This document shows positions 4,776-8,396 of a stretch of DNA of 8,396 nt, in pieces. The notes under the pieces were generated by a model that worked only from the letters and a program-made list of their open reading frames with translations, was not told the origin of the DNA and did not search any database. The stretch is from assembly GCA_044224705.1 (NCBI GenBank), contig JBGAJY010000234.1:1-8396 (forward strand), given 5' to 3'. Origin of the DNA: M3007 sp044224705 (GTDB lineage Bacteria; Bacteroidota; Bacteroidia; Chitinophagales; Saprospiraceae). Every line of letters begins with the position of its first letter. Position 1 is the first letter of the stretch. The translations under genes were made by a program, and so were the position numbers.

Positions 4776-6099
4776 AAGAAACGACACATTCTCCGTCGGC
4801 AGAAAGTTCATCCAGCTGAACCCAGCCGATGCTGTTCAGCAATCCTTCCGCAAACGGCACTTCCACTTTTACGTAATTATCTGTAAATCCGCTCAGCAGG
4901 GCCGGGTCTTTGTGGTGTTCGAACAGGACCGGCCGCAGCTGGCCGAGTTGCTGCCGGTAAAATTCACGGCGTTTCATCTCCGACAAACCCCGCAGCGCCT
5001 GGTTGCGGCGCCGGCGCTCTTCCACCGACACGGCGCCGGGCATGGAAGCCGCAGGTGTGTTGGCGCGTTCGGAATAGGTGAACACGTGCAGGTAGGAAAT
5101 GTCCAGCCCGTTCAAAAAACGATAGCTCTCCAGAAAATCCTCTTCCGTCTCGCCCGGAAAACCCACGATCACGTCGCAACCAATGCAGGCATGGGGCATC
5201 AGACGCTTGATATTGGCGACGCGTTCCTGGTACAAATCACGGCGATAGCGCCGGCGCATCTCGCGGAGTTGTTTGTCGTTGCCTGATTGCAGGGGTACAT
5301 GAAAATGAGGCATAAAACGCTCACTTTCAGCAACTATTGCAATAATCTCATCCGTCAAAAGGTTCGGTTCGATGCTCGAAATGCGAAAACGCGGCACTTC
5401 ATCCAGATGGTCCAATTCACGGACCAGGTCCACAAACAGCGCTTCCTTCTTCGGGCGCTCGCCTTCGATCACGGCGGTGCCGTTTCCGAAGTCGCCGAGG
5501 TTGACGCCGGTGAGCACGATCTCCCGGGCGCCCATGGCGGCGATGCTTCGGGCGTTGGCCACCACACTTTCCACGGTGTCCGAACGGCTGGCGCCGCGGG
5601 CCTGCGGGATGGTGCAAAAGGAGCATTTGTAGTCGCAGCCGTCCTGCACTTTGAGGAAGGAGCGCGTGCGGTCACCGAAAGAAAACGAAGCGGTGAACGT
5701 GTTCACGTCGCGCACGTCGCCGGCGCGCACGAGGCCTTTGCCGGGGGCTTTGGACAGGTCGTCGACGTAATCGAGGATGCGGAATTTTTCGCCGGCGCCG
5801 AGCACGAGGTCCACGCCGTCGATCTCGGCGATTTCAGCGGGTTTCAGCTGGGCGTAACAGCCGGTGACAATCACAAAGGCTCCCGGCTGACGCCGCAGGG
5901 CCTGCCGCACAATCTTGGCGCACTCGCGGTCGGCCTGCTCCGTCACCGAACAGGTATTGATGACGTAGATGTCGGCGCCCTCCTCGAACCTGACGGGCAG
6001 GTAGCCGCCGTCCTCGAACAGCCGCGCCAGGGCGGAGGTCTCCGAGTAGTTCAGCTTGCAGCCGAGGGTGTGAAAAGCGACGCTGCGCGGGGTGGCCAT
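4699..6099 (-). CDS. mtaB: tRNA t6A37 methylthiotransferase MtaB
   Basis: MtaB is a radical-SAM enzyme that adds a methylthio group to t6A at position 37 of tRNAs reading ANN codons, giving ms2t6A. The 466-residue protein has the three UPF0004 cysteines: C14 in LGCKLN, C50 in NTCSVT, C81 in TGCYAQ. The radical-SAM cluster motif is GCDYKCSFC (C155, C159, C162). The conserved VPLQSGND (268-275), GCDVIVGFPGETEEDF (307-322) and YLHVFTYSER follow, then a C-terminal TRAM-like region (about 378-440). The GCKLN and TIPQARG signatures favour MtaB over MiaB or RimO. The last 25 residues (442-466) overlap folB and are not typical, so the original stop was probably near residue 440 and read-through sequence was added. 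An A-rich stretch precedes the ATG. Confidence 0.95.
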   Translation of the reverse strand: MATPRSVAFHTLGCKLNYSETSALARLFEDGGYLPVRFEEGADIYVINTCSVTEQADRECAKIVRQALRRQPGAFVIVTGCYAQLKPAEIAEIDGVDLVLGAGEKFRILDYVDDLSKAPGKGLVRAGDVRDVNTFTASFSFGDRTRSFLKVQDGCDYKCSFCTIPQARGASRSDTVESVVANARSIAAMGAREIVLTGVNLGDFGNGTAVIEGERPKKEALFVDLVRELDHLDEVPRFRISSIEPNLLTDEIIAIVAESERFMPHFHVPLQSGNDKQLREMRRRYRRDLYQERVANIKRLMPHACIGCDVIVGFPGETEEDFLESYRFLNGLDISYLHVFTYSERANTPAASMPGAVSVEERRRRNQALRGLSEMKRREFYRQQLGQLRPVLFEHHKDPALLSGFTDNYVKVEVPFAEGLLNSIGWVQLDELSADGECVVSSIRNRISDSRHTGSAARTAGPVFPG

Positions 6100-6167
6100 T
6101 TTTTAAAGTTGCGGTTGCAGGGGCAGTTGCAGTATTGGGCGGTCAGGCCGTTAGGGTAAAAAGCGGG

Positions 6168-6175
6168 CAAAAGTA
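6168..6175 (-). promoter_or_regulatory. Bacteroidota -7 promoter box for mtaB
   Basis: The minus strand reads TACTTTTG, matching TAnnTTTG. Transcription would start near 6161, leaving a leader of about 60 bases before the mtaB ATG. TTTG sequences further upstream are not at the ideal distance. Confidence 0.4.
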
Positions 6176-6200
6176 CGGCCTTCCAGCGCAAAAACGGCGG

Positions 6201-7373
6201 TCAAAATGCAAAACCAACGTTAAACGCGATGTATTCGGCCACGGCCTTGTGGGCTTTCAGCGAGACGCCGATTTGTGGCCGAAGATTCGTTTTCCCGATT
6301 TCCGGGAAATAATACCGTGTCGTGAGTTTGCTGTACCAACCGGCCAGCGTGAACTGGTTCATGGTGTCACCGACGTAATACCCAGCCTGCAACTGCACGC
6401 CGATGCCCCCGAACAGGAACTCTTCGCCCAGGAAAACGGCCAGCCGCTGGGACGCCAGCCGGGCATCGCTGCGCGTTTCAAAATTACCGACGTGCCAGGC
6501 CCACTGGTACACCGCCTGGTTGCGTTCGTAATCGAGGCCGAGCAGCACGCGGTTGGCGCGATTGAAGTGAAAATGCCCCGCGGCCGTGAATATCCAGATG
6601 GGGTACCTGGGCCCGTCGAATACGGCGTATTCGACCCGGGCTAAACCCATTTGCAGCTGCCCGCCGAGGCGGCGGCCGGGCTTCCGGCTTTCCATTGTTT
6701 TTCCAAAACTGTTGACCGTCAAGGGTTTAAATTGCCTGACGATGGAAATGAAAGCCCCCGGCAGGTTGATGCCGAAATTGGGCAAGGCCCCGGCGCCATT
6801 GGAAAAATGGTTGAGGCTGCCGCCGGCGAGCACGCGCCAATAGGGTGAAATCCGCAGCTCCCCGTTGAGCCGGAACTGCGTGAAATTGTTCCAGTGCGAC
6901 CCTATGGCGTTCTGGCCGGGGTTGTCGAAATAGTCGTATGGCCTGGTCACCCAGGCCAGTCCGGTGCCCAGCCGGAAGCTCAGCAGCCAGGCCGGCCGGC
7001 GAATGATGGGTACGGTCAGGTTGGGCAGCAGCCCGAAGGCGTCGCCGTGCGAGCCTTCGCCCAGGCGGAAATGCGCCAGCGAAACCCCGAAGATGGGGTA
7101 GCGCTGCCAACGGTGCCAGGGGCGGGTCCCGAGGGTCTGGATGCGCAGGCCGAGTTCTTCGCCGTACAGCACTTCGCCGGTGCGCGTGGTGAGTTTGGGC
7201 GTATGGCGCCAGATGGCGCCGCGATAAACCGATCCTTCGAGCGAGAGGCTTTGGCCGAAGCCCCCGGAAGAAATAATTAGGGAAAGGACTAACGCTACCC
7301 AGCGCCTCCTTCGTCCTGTTACCGCGGGCAGCCTCGCGGGCTGGTTCTGCGCATTGGAATGATCGGCGTTCAT
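6201..7373 (-). CDS. Acyloxyacyl hydrolase, PagL-like lipid A deacylase family
   Basis: I start at the ATG of 7373 (390 residues), preceded by an A-rich stretch; the frame continues up to a TTG at 7424 but that is less likely. The N-terminus has a long basic lead ending in RRRR, then a hydrophobic run WVALVLSLIISS and a likely cleavage after GFGQ (about residue 41), so it is exported. The rest is rich in alternating aromatic strands, as in outer-membrane barrels. The block GGSLNHFSNGAGALPNFGIN carries the H-x-S-N signature of PagL (His189, Ser191), which removes the 3-O-acyl chain of lipid A; IGSHWNNFTQFRL precedes it. PagL itself is under 200 residues, and the longer form is common in Bacteroidota, so the substrate may differ. 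It ends in an aromatic residue (VGFAF), typical of barrel proteins. It is divergent from the next gene. Confidence 0.82.
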   Translation of the reverse strand: MNADHSNAQNQPARLPAVTGRRRRWVALVLSLIISSGGFGQSLSLEGSVYRGAIWRHTPKLTTRTGEVLYGEELGLRIQTLGTRPWHRWQRYPIFGVSLAHFRLGEGSHGDAFGLLPNLTVPIIRRPAWLLSFRLGTGLAWVTRPYDYFDNPGQNAIGSHWNNFTQFRLNGELRISPYWRVLAGGSLNHFSNGAGALPNFGINLPGAFISIVRQFKPLTVNSFGKTMESRKPGRRLGGQLQMGLARVEYAVFDGPRYPIWIFTAAGHFHFNRANRVLLGLDYERNQAVYQWAWHVGNFETRSDARLASQRLAVFLGEEFLFGGIGVQLQAGYYVGDTMNQFTLAGWYSKLTTRYYFPEIGKTNLRPQIGVSLKAHKAVAEYIAFNVGFAF

Positions 7374-7574
7374 TTTTCTGATTTTGCGGTATAAGGCCAC
7401 ATTTGTTACGGTTTTGTTATTCAATTTCAGATTTTAACCAAAATGAACAAACCCTGTCGTTCTAAGCGGAAATTTAGCGGCAAAGGCACGATAAGGCGGC
7501 GAGTCCGAAGGGATTTTGCCAAATTTTGGGATATTGCCGCCCTAACAAAATCCATTCACCAATCTTCTTACAGC

Positions 7575-8138
7575 ATGAGCAAATTGTTTTTCTGCGGGAT
7601 CCTTCTCGCGTTGTCTTTCGAGGTGTCGCAGGCGCAGCCCAAAGCGCCGGAAAAGTTGTTCGGCGGCGACGAGCCCGCAAAATTTCACAAAAACGTCTTC
7701 GTGGAAGTCCTCGGTAACGGGCTGCTGGTTTCAGCTAATTATGACATGCGTCTGAAAAGGGGCATTCAGGACGGCCTTGGTTTTCGCGTAGGAGTCGGCG
7801 GCGGGCGTATCGAAGGCACCACAAATGACGGAGATTACCTGGATGCCTCCTTGCTGACCATCCCGTTGAGTGTGAATTACCTCGTCGGTAAGCGCCGGAG
7901 TGCTTTTGAAGCGGGCATAGGGGTTACTCCAGTATTCGTCAATGCTGATCTGGCGATCATCGACGACGAAATCACCTACGGTAAAGGCTGGGGAGCAATT
8001 GGATTCCTCAATTTGGGTTATCGTTTTCAGCCCATCCGAAACGGGGTGATGTTCCGGGCCGATTGGACCCCTGTAATCTATTCAGAAGGATTCTCGCCCG
8101 GATTTTTCGGGGTATCCCTGGGATTTGGTTTTAAATAA
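7575..8138 (+). CDS. Small outer-membrane beta-barrel protein, function unknown
   Basis: 187 residues starting at MSKLFFCGILLALSFEVSQAQ, a clean Sec signal peptide with likely cleavage after SQA. The in-frame ATG at 7443 would put 44 basic residues before the signal peptide, so I reject it. The mature part begins with KFHKNVFVEVLGNGLLVSANYDMRL, a pattern seen at the start of many small Bacteroidota barrel proteins. It continues with short alternating polar/hydrophobic strands separated by turns (GVGGGRIEG, LSVNYLVGK, FEAGIGVTPVF, LNLGYRF) and ends GVSLGFGFK, close to the usual terminal aromatic of a barrel. No enzyme motif is visible. It likely sits in the outer membrane. The 201 bp between it and the divergent hydrolase gene should hold both promoters, but I see no perfect -7 box there. 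Confidence 0.8.
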   Translation: MSKLFFCGILLALSFEVSQAQPKAPEKLFGGDEPAKFHKNVFVEVLGNGLLVSANYDMRLKRGIQDGLGFRVGVGGGRIEGTTNDGDYLDASLLTIPLSVNYLVGKRRSAFEAGIGVTPVFVNADLAIIDDEITYGKGWGAIGFLNLGYRFQPIRNGVMFRADWTPVIYSEGFSPGFFGVSLGFGFK

Positions 8139-8167
8139 CGGACAGGTGTTTTTAAATAAATAAGTCC

Positions 8168-8189
8168 CCGCAGGCTATTCAGTCTGCGG
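8168..8189 (-). terminator. Possible terminator hairpin between barrel gene and transposase
   Basis: Arms CCGCAGGCT and AGTCTGCGG pair over nine positions (one G-U on the plus-strand RNA, an A-C mismatch on the other) around the loop ATTC. On the minus strand it lies 11 bases after the transposase stop and is followed by a T-rich stretch (GGACTTATTTATTT). On the plus strand it lies 29 bases after the barrel gene but lacks a T-tract. Confidence 0.35.
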
Positions 8190-8200
8190 TATCTACACAA

Positions 8201-8395
8201 TCAATCATCAAAGAACGCAGCTGCGTTTTTGATTTGAAAGAATCTAATCAGGCCTCTGGAAATCGTAGCGATTCCCGGAGGCCTGTGTGTTTTATAGCCT
8301 TTCCAGCCACCGAGTCGAGCGATGACCCAAGTTGCGAAAGCAAGGGAATGGGGCTGGTGCGGATTTTTACGCAAAATCGTTTTTCCTTCGAGTTT
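8201..8395 (-). CDS. IS4-family transposase, C-terminal 64 residues (continues past the window edge)
   Basis: Read from the right edge, the minus strand is open to a TGA at 8201-8203. The residues include KNPHQPHSLAFATWVIARLG, then GWKGYKTHRPPG and SRGLIRFF. This closely resembles the end of IS4-family DDE transposases (SLAWA-WIIARLGGWKGY-SQRPPG-TL-RGL-RF), just after the catalytic glutamate region. The N-terminal part, with the catalytic acids, is outside the window, so whether the element is intact cannot be judged. The end of the insertion sequence should lie between 8139 and 8200; I could not identify the terminal inverted repeat with only one end visible. The barrel gene next to it appears intact. 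Confidence 0.8.
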   Translation of the reverse strand, partial: KLEGKTILRKNPHQPHSLAFATWVIARLGGWKGYKTHRPPGIATISRGLIRFFQIKNAAAFFDD

Positions 8396-8396
8396 A

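Noticed and set aside
6100..6150. Short repeated GTTGCAG motifs upstream of mtaB
   Set aside because: Only two or three imperfect copies in about 25 bp, without symmetry or regular spacing; probably chance.
5287..6159. 290-codon open frame on the plus strand
   Set aside because: It lies opposite mtaB, whose conserved motifs are certain; the frame's Gly/Ala/Val/His-rich product is a codon-bias shadow.
7443..7574. 44-residue basic N-terminal extension of the barrel protein
   Set aside because: A clean signal peptide begins at the ATG of 7575, and the extension would bury it.
8249..8285. Strong 17-bp hairpin (loop TAG) followed by TGTGTTTT, looking like a plus-strand terminator
   Set aside because: It lies inside the transposase reading frame over the conserved HRPPG...SRGL codons, so the inverted symmetry may be coincidental; it could still stop plus-strand transcripts but I cannot support it.

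Overview
The window looks like chromosomal DNA of a Bacteroidota bacterium, probably from the Saprospiria/Chitinophagia side, though the rank below phylum is a guess. The evidence is: near-perfect TAnnTTTG promoter -7 boxes just upstream of several genes, A-rich stretches instead of Shine-Dalgarno sequences before start codons, typical Bacteroidota gene families (UPF0175/DUF3368 pair, MtaB, PagL-like acyloxyacyl hydrolase, small beta-barrel proteins), and intergenic palindromic repeats. Most of the window is GC-rich; bases 1 to about 440 are clearly AT-rich and look foreign.

Left part (1-1958), an accessory island: the 3' part of an unrecognised AT-rich gene ends exactly where a convergent ParE/RelE-type toxin-antitoxin pair ends (minus strand, 563-1089). 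Divergent from that pair is a second toxin-antitoxin operon of another type, a UPF0175 antitoxin and a DUF3368 PIN-like toxin (1225-1958). The first pair is bracketed by two copies of a 46-bp sequence (517-562 and 1124-1169) that encode the same protein C-terminus and differ only at three synonymous positions. This suggests a gene 3' end was duplicated when the cassette arrived.

Middle part (2107-6099): a MATE-family efflux transporter, then a small lipoprotein gene, then about 310 bp filled by a palindromic repeat family. Six head-to-tail units lie in one orientation and three in the opposite one, running from the lipoprotein stop codon to one base before the folB start. The folB gene (dihydroneopterin aldolase, folate synthesis) carries an unusual C-terminal cysteine-rich extension resembling the CWC family. 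Its 3' end overlaps, tail to tail, the gene for the tRNA methylthiotransferase MtaB on the minus strand.

Right part (6201-8396): a secreted PagL-like acyloxyacyl hydrolase / lipid A deacylase (minus) and a divergent small outer-membrane beta-barrel protein (plus). At the edge is the C-terminal 64 residues of an IS4-family transposase (minus), continuing beyond the window.

The housekeeping and envelope genes do not form one pathway; they are mostly single genes on alternating strands. I did not find a clearly new multi-gene system. The most interesting signals are the duplicated gene end around the toxin-antitoxin cassette, the repeat arrays that occupy the whole folB upstream region, and the FolB-CWC fusion.
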